Positions 1 through 12,908 of a stretch of 64,000 nucleotides of DNA are shown piece after piece. Below the pieces are notes generated by a model. It was not told the DNA's origin, did no database searches, and saw nothing but the letters and a program-made list of their open reading frames with translations. Location: positions 2,535,501 through 2,599,500 of the forward strand of contig NZ_CP140098.1 in NCBI RefSeq assembly GCF_034440735.1, in the 5' to 3' direction. The position numbers and the translations under genes are program-made. Every line of letters begins with the position of its first letter. The stretch's first letter is position 1. Source of the DNA: Deinococcus sp. AB2017081. Its GTDB lineage: Bacteria > Deinococcota > Deinococci > Deinococcales > Deinococcaceae.

Positions 1-56
1 TCCGAGGCGGCCACCAGCGCGTCGAGGACGTTCCAGAAGGGTTCGCCGTCGCTCAC
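1..56 (-). CDS. partial gene at left edge, possibly inorganic diphosphatase
   Basis: A GTG at 56-54 overlaps the stop of the upstream LeuC-family gene as GTGA, and the frame stays open to the window edge. The 18 full codons read MSDGEPFWNVLDALVAAS. The F-W-x-x-L-D-x-L-V pattern resembles the start of a short family of inorganic diphosphatases, but so little is visible that this is only a hint. The tight overlap suggests co-transcription with the LeuC-family gene. Most of the gene lies outside the window. Confidence 0.4.
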   Translation of the reverse strand, partial: MSDGEPFWNVLDALVAAS

Positions 57-1339
57 GCGCCCACTGCCGCGTGCCCCACGTCCGACGGAAGCGCGATCCG
101 GCCCATGACCGCGGTCGCGGCGGCCACGGCGGGCGACGCCAGATAGATCCGCGCGTCCTTGTCGCCCATGCGGCCGATGAAGTTGCGGTTGCTGGTGCTC
201 ACGCAGACCTCGCCCGGCGCGAGCACGCCCTGATGGCGGCCCATGCACGGCCCGCAGCCCGGCGTGCCCAGCACCGCCCCGGCCCGCTGGAGGGTCAGCA
301 GCGTGCCGTCCGCCATGGCCTGTTCCATGACCTCGGAGCTGGCGGGGATGACCAGCAGGCGGGTGCCGGGGGCCACCTTCTGGCCGCGCAGCACGGCGGC
401 GGCGGCGTGCAGATCTTCGATGCGCCCGTTGGTGCAGGTGCCGATGAATACCTGATCGATGGGGGTGTCCCGCAGCTGGTCGCGCAGCTCGGCCACGTCG
501 TAGACGTTGTCGACCTCGTTCGGGGCGGACATGCGGGGGTTCAGGGCCGACAGGTCGATCTCGACGGTCTGCACGTAGGTCGCGCCGTCGTCGGGGTAGA
601 CCCAGTCCGGCACGTCGTAGCCGTAGCCGGTCAGGATCTCGCCACCGGGCACGACCAGTCCGGCCTTCGCCCCGGCCTCGACGCACAGGTTCGCCAGGGT
701 CATGCGCTCGCCACGGGTGAAGCGGTCAGCGGCGTGCATCTCGATGCTCTGGTAGGTCGCGCCGTCCGCGCCGAGCACGCGGATCATCTCCAGCGCCACA
801 TCCTTCGCGGTCACCCCAGGGCGCAGGTCGCCGGTAAAGCTGACCTTGACGCTCTCCGGAACCCTGAGCCACGTCTTGCCGCTCGCGGCGGCCAGGGCGA
901 TGTCGGTCGCGCCCATGCCGGTGCCGAAGGCCGCCACCGCGCCGTAGGTCGTCGAGTGGCTGTCGCTGCCCAGCACGATCCAGCCGGGACGGGCCAGCCC
1001 CTCCTCCATCAGCACCTGGTGGCAGATGCCGCGCCCCACGTCGAACAGGCGCACGCCCGTCTGCGCGGCGTACTCGCGGGCCTCCTTCTGCGCCTGGGCG
1101 ACGCTGACGGTCGACGCCGGGGCCACGTGGTCGATGACGATGCTGACGCGCTCGGGGAACTTCGGCAGCGCGTCCAGATCCCTCTGCATGCGCTCGATGA
1201 AGCTCTGCGCGATGGAATCCACGACCATGACCTGATCCACCTCGACCACCGCGAGGTCACCGGCATACACGGCGCGGTCGCCCCGCCGCGAGAGGATCTT
1301 CTCCGCCATCGTCTGCGGGCGGTTCGCTGCTTCGCTCAT
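53..1339 (-). CDS. LeuC/homoaconitase-family dehydratase large subunit
   Basis: This 428-aa protein is a [4Fe-4S] aconitase-superfamily large subunit of the shorter LeuC/HacA type. The three cluster-binding cysteines are visible at C302 (CTNG) and C362/C365 (CGPC), and the substrate-region motif GSDSHSTTYG is present near residue 125. The family isomerises 3-isopropylmalate (leucine) or homocitrate (lysine via alpha-aminoadipate, the route used in Thermus and Deinococcus). The sequence alone does not decide which, although the length fits the homoaconitase-type group. The start is ATG at 1339, seven bases after a CAGAAT box, so it may be leaderless. No small subunit is visible next to it. Confidence 0.9.
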   Translation of the reverse strand: MSEAANRPQTMAEKILSRRGDRAVYAGDLAVVEVDQVMVVDSIAQSFIERMQRDLDALPKFPERVSIVIDHVAPASTVSVAQAQKEAREYAAQTGVRLFDVGRGICHQVLMEEGLARPGWIVLGSDSHSTTYGAVAAFGTGMGATDIALAAASGKTWLRVPESVKVSFTGDLRPGVTAKDVALEMIRVLGADGATYQSIEMHAADRFTRGERMTLANLCVEAGAKAGLVVPGGEILTGYGYDVPDWVYPDDGATYVQTVEIDLSALNPRMSAPNEVDNVYDVAELRDQLRDTPIDQVFIGTCTNGRIEDLHAAAAVLRGQKVAPGTRLLVIPASSEVMEQAMADGTLLTLQRAGAVLGTPGCGPCMGRHQGVLAPGEVCVSTSNRNFIGRMGDKDARIYLASPAVAAATAVMGRIALPSDVGHAAVGA

Positions 1340-1419
1340 GCCCGGTATTCTGCGCGATCACCACGGGCGCGGCGTGAGCTTGACTGGAATTCGTGGCGCC
1401 GCGCCTGCCGATTGACAGG

Positions 1420-2505
1420 TCAGTCCGGGAGGTCGAACAGCGACGGCATGGCCGTAGGCACCCGGAAGCGGGACGTGTCCAGCGGTGAGGCGTGCCCGCG
1501 CATCCCGGCCTGTCGCACCGCGGCCCGGAACAGCGCACGGAGCTGCTCGGCATACGGCCCGGTGCCGGTCATGCGCTGCCCGAAGCGGGGGTCGTCGAGT
1601 TCGCCGCCCCGCACTTCACGGATGAGCGCCTCCACGCGGGCGCGGCGCTGCGGCTGCTCGCGCGTCAGCCAGTCCATGAACAGGTCGGCGGTCACGCCGG
1701 GAAAGTGCACGACGTTGTACCCGGCGCTGACCGCTCCGGCACGGGCGGCCTCGCGGACGATGCGCGGCAGTTCCTCGTCGTTCAGGCCAGGGATGACCGG
1801 GCCGACCATCACGCTGACCGGCACGCCGGCCTCCGTGAGCCGGGCCACCGCGTCCAGCCGGGCCTGAGCCGTACTGGTGCGGGGCTCCATGCTGCGGCGC
1901 AGCGCTTCGTCCAGCGTGGTGATGCTCAGGGCCACCCGCACGAGGTTCCGGCGGGCGAGTTCGGCGAGCACGTCCAGATCGCGGGTGATCAGCGCGTTCT
2001 TGGTGATCAGCGACACGGGGTTGCGGTGGTCGAGCAGCACCTCCAGACACGCGCGGGTCAGGCGGTAGTGCCGCTCGGCCGGCTGGTAGATGTCGGTCAC
2101 GCCGCTCATGGCGATGACCTGCGGTGTCCACCTGCGGGCCGCCAGTTCCTTGCGCAACAGCGGGGCAGCCTCCAGCTTCACCATGATCTTGGACTCGAAG
2201 TCCAGGCCCGCGCTCAGGCCCAGGAATTCATGGGTGGGCCGGGCATAGCAGTACGCGCAGCCGTGCTCGCAGCCCCGGTACGGATTGATGCTGGCGCGGT
2301 ACGGAATGTCCGGCGAGGTGTTCGTGGCGATGATGGTGCGGGCGTGGTCGCGGAAGAACTGCGTGCGGGGCGCGTGCTCCCGCAGTTCGAAGCCCTCCTC
2401 GGCCGTGTCGTGCGGGTCGTACGACAGGCGCTCGAACCGCACCGGCACGTTGAACGCCGCGCCCCGACCCCGCACGCTGGGAAAGGTGGCACGCGGCTCG
2501 GTCAT
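1420..2505 (-). CDS. PA0069-type radical SAM protein (SplB-like)
   Basis: This 361-aa radical SAM protein has the cluster motif C79-x3-C83-x2-C86 (CEHGCAYC), followed by a TIM-barrel-like region with MSGVTDIYQP and SLITKNALI. The N-terminal YRASINPYRGCEHGC block is typical of the PA0069 family, which is related to spore photoproduct lyase-like repair enzymes. The reaction is unknown. ATG at 2505 follows a TACACT box after 5 bp, with no Shine-Dalgarno. It is separated by about 80 bp from both neighbours and looks monocistronic. Confidence 0.85.
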   Translation of the reverse strand: MTEPRATFPSVRGRGAAFNVPVRFERLSYDPHDTAEEGFELREHAPRTQFFRDHARTIIATNTSPDIPYRASINPYRGCEHGCAYCYARPTHEFLGLSAGLDFESKIMVKLEAAPLLRKELAARRWTPQVIAMSGVTDIYQPAERHYRLTRACLEVLLDHRNPVSLITKNALITRDLDVLAELARRNLVRVALSITTLDEALRRSMEPRTSTAQARLDAVARLTEAGVPVSVMVGPVIPGLNDEELPRIVREAARAGAVSAGYNVVHFPGVTADLFMDWLTREQPQRRARVEALIREVRGGELDDPRFGQRMTGTGPYAEQLRALFRAAVRQAGMRGHASPLDTSRFRVPTAMPSLFDLPD

Positions 2506-2510
2506 ACGTC

Positions 2511-2516
2511 AGTGTA
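2511..2516 (-). promoter_or_regulatory. -10 box TACACT of PA0069-type gene
   Basis: TACACT on the minus strand, 5 bp before the ATG at 2505. The placement predicts a leaderless or nearly leaderless mRNA. Confidence 0.55.
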
Positions 2517-2585
2517 CAGAATATTGACCGCAGATTCTATCAGGGACGTACTCAACCGTGGCCAGATCCTCGTGCTCGAGCGCTC

Positions 2586-4118
<1,533 letters not shown>

Positions 4119-4125
4119 AAGTCCT

Positions 4126-4141
4126 CCGGGCGGGCGCCCGG
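4126..4141 (-). promoter_or_regulatory. hairpin overlapping the ribosome binding site
   Basis: CCGGGCG-GG-CGCCCGG is a perfect 7-bp inverted repeat in the leader of the radical SAM gene. Its 3' arm in the mRNA includes two bases of the GGAGG that serves the TTG start at 4118, so folding could partly hide the ribosome site. Confidence 0.4.
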
Positions 4142-4184
4142 GGACTCCAGTGTCAGGGAGAGGCCACGCGCGTCACAGCCACGC

Positions 4185-4190
4185 AGTGTA
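4185..4190 (-). promoter_or_regulatory. -10 box TACACT upstream of radical SAM leader
   Basis: TACACT on the minus strand about 67 bp before the TTG start, followed by the hairpin-containing leader. It is the same hexamer found at several leaderless genes here. Confidence 0.4.
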
Positions 4191-4267
4191 CCAGACGTGG
4201 GGATGACGACTGAAGCGCCCGTCACGTCGCCTTTGAGGGGGGTGCGGGATCAGGCCCGCCGGCCCGG

Positions 4268-4714
4268 TCACCCGTCGCGCCCCTCGCCGCGACCCGAGCC
4301 GCTGGGGTACAGCCAGCGCAGGAAGACCAGGAACAGGCCGATCACCGTGGCCGTGCTGGTCGTCAGGAACGCGATGATGATGGTCGGGTCGAGGCGGAAC
4401 GGCTGCCCGAACAGCGTGCCGAAGCCCTGGCCCAGGGTCAGGGTCACATCCGCCACCAGCCACAGGACGGACACGCCGAACACGCTCAGGCCGATCAGGA
4501 GCCGCAGCAGCCGCTGGTCGACGAGTTCGCGGTAGCGCAGCTCGCGGGTGCGCGTATCGAGATCGGCGTTGCGGCGCTCGGCCGCCGCGCCCTGAATGAT
4601 GGCGCGGGCGATGGGGGACGCGCCGGCGTCCTGGGGGGGCACGGCGCTGACGACTGGTGGGAGCGGCACAGCTGGATCTGGCACGGTGGCGTCAGGCACT
4701 GCGGTCTCAGGCAT
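4268..4714 (-). CDS. small two-TM membrane protein, partner of Panacea protein
   Basis: A 148-aa protein with a Pro/Val/Ala-rich N-terminus (about 1-35), a charged helix (AAAERRNADLDTRTRELRYR) and two hydrophobic segments (LLRLLIGLSVFGVSVLWLVA and TIIIAFLTTSTATVIGLFLV). I chose ATG 4714, preceded by TGAGGG. A TTG at 4738 would add 8 residues and overlap the upstream gene by 17 bp. It starts 10 bp after the stop of the Panacea-domain gene, so the two are almost certainly co-expressed. The family is not recognised. Given the partner, it could be a membrane-acting toxin, but that is inference; a plain accessory membrane protein is equally possible. Confidence 0.75.
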   Translation of the reverse strand: MPETAVPDATVPDPAVPLPPVVSAVPPQDAGASPIARAIIQGAAAERRNADLDTRTRELRYRELVDQRLLRLLIGLSVFGVSVLWLVADVTLTLGQGFGTLFGQPFRLDPTIIIAFLTTSTATVIGLFLVFLRWLYPSGSGRGEGRDG

Positions 4715-4721
4715 CGCGCCC

Positions 4722-5210
4722 TCAGGCACTGCGGGCAAGGCCCGTGTAGTACTCGCGGGTGATCTCGTTGGGGATCAGGTCGCCGGTCTGGCCGTAGACC
4801 TGCGACCACGGACTGCCCCGCGAGTGGGTCAGGCGCGACAGTTCCACGCCGTCCATGCTGCCGTAGGCGTTCCACACCGAGCGGATGACCTCCATGACCT
4901 CGGGGTCGCCGGTCACGTCGGGTTCGCCGGGGGACACCGGCAGCGGCGCGTCGATCGGCCGCGTGCCGCGTTCGCCCCAGTGCTGCCACAGGCGCCGCAC
5001 GACCGGGCCGTTGCGCCATGCATGCACGGTGTTGTACATCAGCGGCCGCCCCAGCAGGGCCAGGGTGAAGCCGTGGGCAATGAAGACCAGCTTGTGCACC
5101 TGCATCTGGGTGAGCTGCCGGCCCTCGGCACGGGCACAGTCCAGCAGGGAATTCGCCACGACCTCGGCGGCGTACCCGGTGCGGTGCGGATCGTCGATGG
5201 CGGTGGTCAT
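4722..5210 (-). CDS. Panacea/SocA-like (DUF4065) domain protein
   Basis: A 162-aa protein resembling the Panacea (DUF4065, GepA/SocA) domain: AAEVVANSLLDCARAEG, MQVHKLVFIAHGFTLAL, then HAWRNGPVVRRLWQHWG and the C-terminal LIPNEITREYYTGLA. The family includes the promiscuous antitoxins of PanAT toxin-antitoxin systems and the Caulobacter antitoxin/adaptor SocA. ATG 5210 is chosen because AAGGAGG lies just upstream; upstream in-frame codons are non-conserved. The next gene downstream encodes a small membrane protein. An antitoxin role is inferred from family and context only. Confidence 0.8.
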   Translation of the reverse strand: MTTAIDDPHRTGYAAEVVANSLLDCARAEGRQLTQMQVHKLVFIAHGFTLALLGRPLMYNTVHAWRNGPVVRRLWQHWGERGTRPIDAPLPVSPGEPDVTGDPEVMEVIRSVWNAYGSMDGVELSRLTHSRGSPWSQVYGQTGDLIPNEITREYYTGLARSA

Positions 5211-5280
5211 GGCAGCGTTCCTCCTTCCGGCCCGGCGGGCCACGTTCTGTCCCCAGCGTAACACGCCGGAGCGTCGGCGG

Positions 5281-6435
5281 TCAGGTCACGGGCTCCTCCA
5301 CAGAGCCCAGGAAGGCGTGCGTGCGGTAGCCGAAGGTGACCGAGTCGCGTAGGGCATAGATGTCGAACACGTCGTCCAGGGCGCGGGTCATGGCCGGATA
5401 GCCCGCGTCGTCCGGGCCGGGCAGGTAGCTCACGCTGGCCGCCAGGGCGTGCAGGCGCTCGCGCGTCAGGGTGACCTCGTGCGTGAACTCGCGGCGCTCG
5501 AAGCCGCCGGGCAGCAGGGCGGGCAGGCGGTCTTCCGGCACACGGGTCGCCACGTCCGGCGTGCCCGCGGCGAGGAACGGGCGGATGGCCTCGCCATAGG
5601 CGCGGTTGAAGGGCCGCTCCACGCCCCGCCAGTCGTTCCACACCAGCAGCACCCTCCCGCCGGGGCGCAGCACCCGCCGGAATTCGGCCACGGTCGGTTC
5701 CGGATCGAACCAGTGCGCCGCCTGCGCCGCCGTGATCAGCCCCACCGCCGCGTCGGCCAGCCCTGTGGCCTCGGAGGTGCCGCCGTGAACCGTCAGCCGA
5801 CCCGCCTGAACGGCGTCGGCCAGGGCGGTCAGGAGCTGCGCCCGCATGTCCGGGTTCGGTTCCACGGCCTGCACGGTCGCGCCGCTCGCCAGGAGCAGCC
5901 GCGTGAACAGGCCGGTGCCTGCTCCGATGTCGGCCACGGGGGCGTCCAGCAGACCAGCCTCCTCGAGCCAGGTTCCAAGATCCTCGGGATAGCCGGGCCG
6001 GGCTGCCGCATACACCCCGGCCCGGCCGTCGAAGCGGGCGGGATGGTCGGCGGCGGGCCCGGCTGGTGCGGCGGCCGGCGCAGCGCTGACCGGGGCGGCG
6101 TGTTCCGGCGGGCGGCCCTGGGCTGTGCTCTGTGCAGGGCCGCCCGCCGGGGCGGGCACCGCGAAGGCAGTCGCGGCGGTGTCCAGCCGGACGCCGGACG
6201 GCACGCCGGGGGTGGCGATCCGCGCGGCGGGCCGCCACGCGCTGGCCACGAAGTACACCAGCCCCGAGAGCACCCCGGTGACGATCAGGAACCACAGCAG
6301 GCGGGACAGGACGGCGGCCGTGCCCACCACGAAGGCCCCCACACCGACCATCACCTGACCCAGCAACCACAACAGGGCCAGCGCCACCACGGCGAGCAGG
6401 ATCACCCCGAGCAGGGCCAGGATCACGCGAGACAT
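5281..6435 (-). CDS. membrane-anchored class I SAM methyltransferase
   Basis: A 384-aa protein with two N-terminal hydrophobic helices (about 3-30 and 35-65), a Pro/Ala-rich linker to about residue 130, and a class I methyltransferase domain. The SAM-binding motif is VADIGAGTGLFTRLLL, with the acidic VEPNPDM strand after it, AAQAAHWFDP, and LRPGGRVLLVWND. The soluble domain resembles ubiquinone/menaquinone-type and trans-aconitate-type methyltransferases. The substrate is unknown. ATG 6435 is favoured over upstream codons by TATGCT six bases upstream. It is divergent from nadB. The membrane anchor on a methyltransferase is the unusual part. Confidence 0.85.
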   Translation of the reverse strand: MSRVILALLGVILLAVVALALLWLLGQVMVGVGAFVVGTAAVLSRLLWFLIVTGVLSGLVYFVASAWRPAARIATPGVPSGVRLDTAATAFAVPAPAGGPAQSTAQGRPPEHAAPVSAAPAAAPAGPAADHPARFDGRAGVYAAARPGYPEDLGTWLEEAGLLDAPVADIGAGTGLFTRLLLASGATVQAVEPNPDMRAQLLTALADAVQAGRLTVHGGTSEATGLADAAVGLITAAQAAHWFDPEPTVAEFRRVLRPGGRVLLVWNDWRGVERPFNRAYGEAIRPFLAAGTPDVATRVPEDRLPALLPGGFERREFTHEVTLTRERLHALAASVSYLPGPDDAGYPAMTRALDDVFDIYALRDSVTFGYRTHAFLGSVEEPVT

Positions 6436-6441
6436 GCGCGG

Positions 6442-6447
6442 AGCATA
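6442..6447 (-). promoter_or_regulatory. -10 box TATGCT of methyltransferase gene
   Basis: TATGCT on the minus strand with 6 bp to the ATG at 6435 and no Shine-Dalgarno. This predicts a leaderless transcript. Confidence 0.6.
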
Positions 6448-6499
6448 GAGCACGTGAGAATGGGGGGCACAGCAGGGATCGGCGGGGCGCACCGGCCCG

Positions 6500-6505
6500 T
6501 ACGCT
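6500..6505 (+). promoter_or_regulatory. -10 box TACGCT of the nad operon
   Basis: TACGCT with 6 bp to the GTG at 6512. It sets the probable leaderless start of nadB two codons after the upstream GTG at 6506. Confidence 0.6.
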
Positions 6506-6511
6506 GTGGTC

Positions 6512-8089
6512 GTGAGAAGCATCGACACGGAACTTCTGGTGGTGGGCGGTGGGGTCGCCGGGGCCTACGCCGCCCTGACCGCCCGATCCTTTGGCGCTGA
6601 CGTGGTGCTGGTCAGTAAGGTCGCCCTGTACGGCGGCTCGACGCGCTGGGCACAGGGCGGCATCGCCGCGCCGGCCCAGCCGGCGGATCAGGAGGCCCAC
6701 GCGCAGGACACCGTGCGGGCCGGCCGGGGCCTGTGCGAGCCGGCGACGGTGCAGGCCTTCGTGGCCGAGGCCCAGGCCCACGTGGAGCAGCTGCGCGACC
6801 TCGGCGTGCATTTCTCGCCCGCCCTGACGCTGGAGGGAGGGCACACTCGCCCCCGCATCCGCCACACCGGGGACGCGACGGGCGCGGCCATCAGCGCGGC
6901 CCTGACGCGGGCGCTGCGGGCTGCCGAGGGGCCGATGCTGCGGCTGCTGGACGGCACCCACGTGAAGAACCTGCGCGTGAGTGCCGACGTCGGCAGCGTG
7001 GTCGGCGCGGATGTGCTCGGGACGCAGGGGCCGGTCACCATCCGGGCCGGAGGGGTGTTGCTCGCCAGCGGGGGCTTTGGCCGGCTGTACCCGGTGACCA
7101 CCGCGCCGCCCGAGGGCACCGGGGACGGCCTGGCCCTGGCCTACCGCGCCGGCGCGGCCCTGCGTGACCTGGAATTCGTGCAGTTCCACCCGACCGCCGT
7201 GGTGCGCGGCGGCGCGGCCTATCTGGTCACCGAGGCGGCGCGGGGCGAGGGCGGCGTGCTCGTGAACGCCCACGGCGAGCGCTTCATGCCGCGCTACGAC
7301 GCCCTGGCGGAACTGGCCCCGCGCGATGTGGTGGCCCGCGCCATCGCCGCCGAGATCGCGGCCACCGGCGGGGTGAGCCTGGATCTGCGGCATCTCGGGG
7401 CGGCATTCGTGCACGCCCGCTTCCCGACCATCGCCGAGACGCTGAGGCCACTGGGTCTGGAGCTGGGCCGTGACCTGATCCCGGTGCAGCCCGCCGTGCA
7501 CTACACCATGGGCGGCGTCCTGACCGACGCCGCCGGGCGCACCACCGTGGCGGGCCTGTACGCGGCGGGTGAGGTGGCGTCGAGCGGCCTGCACGGCGCG
7601 AACCGCCTGGCGAGCAACAGCCTGTCGGAGGGACTGGTGTTCGGGGCCCGCGCGGCCCGCGCCGCCCTGGCCGAGGGCCGGCTGCCACTGTCGGACGGTG
7701 TGTCCTGCCCCGCGCCCGGTGCCGACCCGGCCGGGTTGCCGGCCCTGCGTGACGTACTGGCCGGAGCCGCCGGACTGCGGCGCAGCGGCGAGGCATTGAG
7801 CCGGGCGGTGTCGCAGTGGCCGGGGCACGAACCCAACGCCCAGGGCACCGAACGCCCGCAGCTGGAGGCCGCGAACCTACGCCTGCTGGGCGGCCTGATG
7901 CTGCGCGGGGCGCTGGCCCGCCGGGAGTCACGCGGCGGCCACTTCCGCACCGACTTCCCGCAGGAGGGCTTCCCGCACCAGGGCGTGCCGGGAGAGAGCA
8001 CACCCGTGCACACGGTGCAGCGTCTGGCCACGGGCGGCGAGCCGGAGCACGTGCCGGTGGGAACCGCCGTGCTAGGGTTCGGCGCGTGA
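6512..8089 (+). CDS. nadB: L-aspartate oxidase
   Basis: This 525-aa flavoprotein oxidises L-aspartate to iminoaspartate, the first step of de novo NAD synthesis. The FAD dinucleotide-binding motif GGGVAGAYAA is at the N-terminus. Family motifs follow: GGSTRWAQGG, LEFVQFHPTAV, TEAARGEGGVLVN and GANRLASNSLSEGLVFG. Length is normal for the family (about 510-540 aa). GTG 6512 is preferred because TACGCT lies exactly 6 bp upstream; GTG 6506 would add two residues. nadC and nadA follow on the same strand, forming an operon in the order B-C-A. Confidence 0.96.
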   Translation: MRSIDTELLVVGGGVAGAYAALTARSFGADVVLVSKVALYGGSTRWAQGGIAAPAQPADQEAHAQDTVRAGRGLCEPATVQAFVAEAQAHVEQLRDLGVHFSPALTLEGGHTRPRIRHTGDATGAAISAALTRALRAAEGPMLRLLDGTHVKNLRVSADVGSVVGADVLGTQGPVTIRAGGVLLASGGFGRLYPVTTAPPEGTGDGLALAYRAGAALRDLEFVQFHPTAVVRGGAAYLVTEAARGEGGVLVNAHGERFMPRYDALAELAPRDVVARAIAAEIAATGGVSLDLRHLGAAFVHARFPTIAETLRPLGLELGRDLIPVQPAVHYTMGGVLTDAAGRTTVAGLYAAGEVASSGLHGANRLASNSLSEGLVFGARAARAALAEGRLPLSDGVSCPAPGADPAGLPALRDVLAGAAGLRRSGEALSRAVSQWPGHEPNAQGTERPQLEAANLRLLGGLMLRGALARRESRGGHFRTDFPQEGFPHQGVPGESTPVHTVQRLATGGEPEHVPVGTAVLGFGA

Positions 8090-8135
8090 CGGCACACGTG
8101 ACCCTCATGAACCCGCCCATGTCCGGAGTACGGCC

Positions 8136-8980
8136 ATGCTGAGCCTCGACGACCGCCTGCGCGCGGCACTGGCAGAGGACATCGGGCGGGGGGACGCCAC
8201 AACGCTGGCGACCATTCCCGCCACGCAACGCGCCCATGCCGAAGTTCTGCTCAAGGAACGCGGTGTCGTGAGCGGCCTGGAGGTGGCGTCCCGCGTGTTC
8301 GCGCTGGTTGATCCGGCCGTGACGGTCGAGTGGACGACCGATGACGGCGCAGCGCGGAACCGTGGCCCCATCGGCACGGTCACAGGCCCGGCCCGCAGTC
8401 TGCTCACCGGGGAGCGCCTCGCGCTGAACCTGCTGCAGCGCCTGAGCGGCGTGGCGACCCACACGCGGCGGCACGTGGACGCGCTCGGGGGCGGCCACAC
8501 CCGGCTGCTCGACACCCGCAAGACCACCCCGCTGTGGCGCGATCTGGAGAAGGCGGCCGTGCGTCACGGCGGCGGCGTGAACCACCGCGCCGGCCTCGAC
8601 GACGGCATCCTGATCAAGGACAACCATGTGGCGGCGGCCGGGAGCATCCGCGAGGCCATCGCCCGTGCCCGCGACCACTCGTACCTGCTCAAGATCGAGT
8701 GCGAGGTGCCGGATCTGGCCGGGCTGGAGGAGGCCCTGCACGCCGGGGCCGACCGCGTGCTGCTGGACAACATGGACGATGACCTGCTGACCCAAGCCGT
8801 GCGGGTGCGCGACCGGCTCGCCCCGCACGTGACCCTGGAGGCCAGCGGCAACATGACCGTGGAACGCCTGCCCCGCGTCGCAGCCAGCGGCGTGGACTAC
8901 GTGAGCGCCGGAGCCCTGACGCATTCGGCCCCGGCGCTCGACATCAGCCTGAACTTCATTCCCATGCCCGAGGATCTGCG

Positions 8981-8984
<4 letters not shown>
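8136..8984 (+). CDS. nadC: nicotinate-nucleotide pyrophosphorylase (carboxylating)
   Basis: This 282-aa quinolinate phosphoribosyltransferase converts quinolinate and PRPP to nicotinate mononucleotide. Motifs are clear: GRGDATT at the N-terminus, LNLLQRLSGVATHTRR, the active-site stretch LDTRKTTPLWRDLEK, GGGVNHRAGLDDGILIKDNH, and DRVLLDNM near the end. Length fits the family. GGAG precedes ATG 8136 after a 46-bp gap from nadB. The stop overlaps the start of nadA as ATGA, indicating translational coupling. Confidence 0.97.
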
Positions 8985-9996
<1,012 letters not shown>

Positions 9997-9997
<1 letters not shown>

Positions 9998-10112
9998 TAC
10001 GGACTCCGATTGAATCCCGTTGAACACGGGATAACATCCGACCGGGGTGAGAAGGAGAACGGACGGACTCCGGGAACGAACCGGATGTCCGTCCATCTCC
10101 CGGAGTCCGTAT
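9997..10112. repeat. 116-bp structured noncoding repeat element
   Basis: The element is bounded by a perfect 12-bp inverted repeat, ATACGGACTCCG (9997-10008) and CGGAGTCCGTAT (10101-10112). Inside, ACGGACTCCGGGA (10063-10075) pairs perfectly with TCCCGGAGTCCGT (10098-10110), so the 3' arm has two competing partners. Smaller stems are also visible: CCCGT/ACGGG (10016-10030), ACATCCG with CGGATGT (10034-10040 and 10082-10088), and GGACGGAC with GTCCGTCC. It begins on the last base of the nadA stop codon. It resembles the small noncoding repeats known from Deinococcus radiodurans, but no second copy is in this window. Confidence 0.65.
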
Positions 10113-10131
10113 AAGGCGCGAGACAGCCGAA

Positions 10132-10158
10132 GGGGGCGGAGATTGCCTCTCCGCCCCC
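10132..10158. terminator. shared terminator between nadA and icd
   Basis: GGGGGCGGAGA (10132-10142), loop TTGCC, TCTCCGCCCCC (10148-10158): a perfect 11-bp stem between two convergent genes. It can serve both directions, though no long T-run follows on either strand. Confidence 0.75.
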
Positions 10159-10175
10159 CCGCTGTTCCGGCTGGA

Positions 10176-11420
<1,245 letters not shown>

Positions 11421-11430
11421 GTCGGGGCCC

Positions 11431-11436
11431 ACTGTA
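11431..11436 (-). promoter_or_regulatory. -10 box TACAGT of icd
   Basis: TACAGT on the minus strand, 10 bp before ATG 11420. It overlaps the alternative GTG, which argues against that start. Confidence 0.45.
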
Positions 11437-11642
11437 TCGCTTCAGAACATGAGGCGGCACGTAAGTGTCCATGTGACCTTAACGGCATCGCCGGAGGGGC
11501 GGTACCGGCACATGAGTGCTGCCCAAAGACTCCACGGAGCCTTGATGGACGCGCACTGACATTCGGCTCATGTCCCCGGGCAGCGGGCGGTGCACGCTGG
11601 ACTCACCCATTTCCGGGAATTCAATTCAGGAGGACTCGACTG

Positions 11643-11876
11643 ATGAGTGACAAGAGCACCGCTGGAAACATGCTGGACGCCGCCAAGGCCAAGGTCAACG
11701 AGGCCGCCGACCGTGCCCGCGAGGCCGGACACAACGTGGCCCATGCCGTGACCGGGGACACCAAGCATAAGGCCGAGGCCCTGGAAGACCGCGCCAAGGC
11801 CGAGGTGCACAACCGCGAGGCCAACGCCGAGTACAGCGAGGGCAAGCGCGAGGCCAAAGACGGCGACGGCCATTAA
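11643..11876 (+). CDS. small charged CsbD/LEA-like protein
   Basis: A 77-aa hydrophilic protein rich in Ala, Lys, Glu and Asp, without Cys or a hydrophobic segment. It has a long amphipathic pattern (NMLDAAKAKVNEAADRAREA and KAEALEDRAKAEVHNREANA). Composition resembles CsbD-type or LEA-type stress proteins, but no specific family motif is certain. ATG 11643 has a strong AGGAGG upstream, one of the few clear Shine-Dalgarno sites here, which suggests high expression. A strong terminator follows 24 bp after the stop, so it is a single-gene unit. A protective stress role is inferred. Confidence 0.75.
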   Translation: MSDKSTAGNMLDAAKAKVNEAADRAREAGHNVAHAVTGDTKHKAEALEDRAKAEVHNREANAEYSEGKREAKDGDGH

Positions 11877-11900
11877 GGTCTGAGTCTCAACCTCCCCTGA

Positions 11901-11935
11901 CCGGCCCGGCACGCCCTGTGCGCGGGCCGGTTTTT
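11901..11935 (+). terminator. Rho-independent terminator of small stress-like gene
   Basis: CCGGCCCG and CGGGCCGG form a GC-rich stem around a short loop, followed directly by TTTTT at 11931-11935. It is the most canonical terminator in the window. Confidence 0.9.
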
Positions 11936-11959
11936 CATGCCACGTCGCCGGGAACTGCG

Positions 11960-11965
11960 TACACT
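11960..11965 (+). promoter_or_regulatory. -10 box TACACT of ABC permease operon
   Basis: TACACT with 7 bp to ATG 11973 and no Shine-Dalgarno; leaderless start. Confidence 0.6.
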
Positions 11966-11972
11966 ACCGCCC

Positions 11973-12900
<928 letters not shown>

Positions 12901-12908
<8 letters not shown>

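Noticed and set aside
5830..6010. Possible separate short gene on the minus strand inside the methyltransferase
   Set aside because: It is an out-of-frame shadow of the SAM-binding region.
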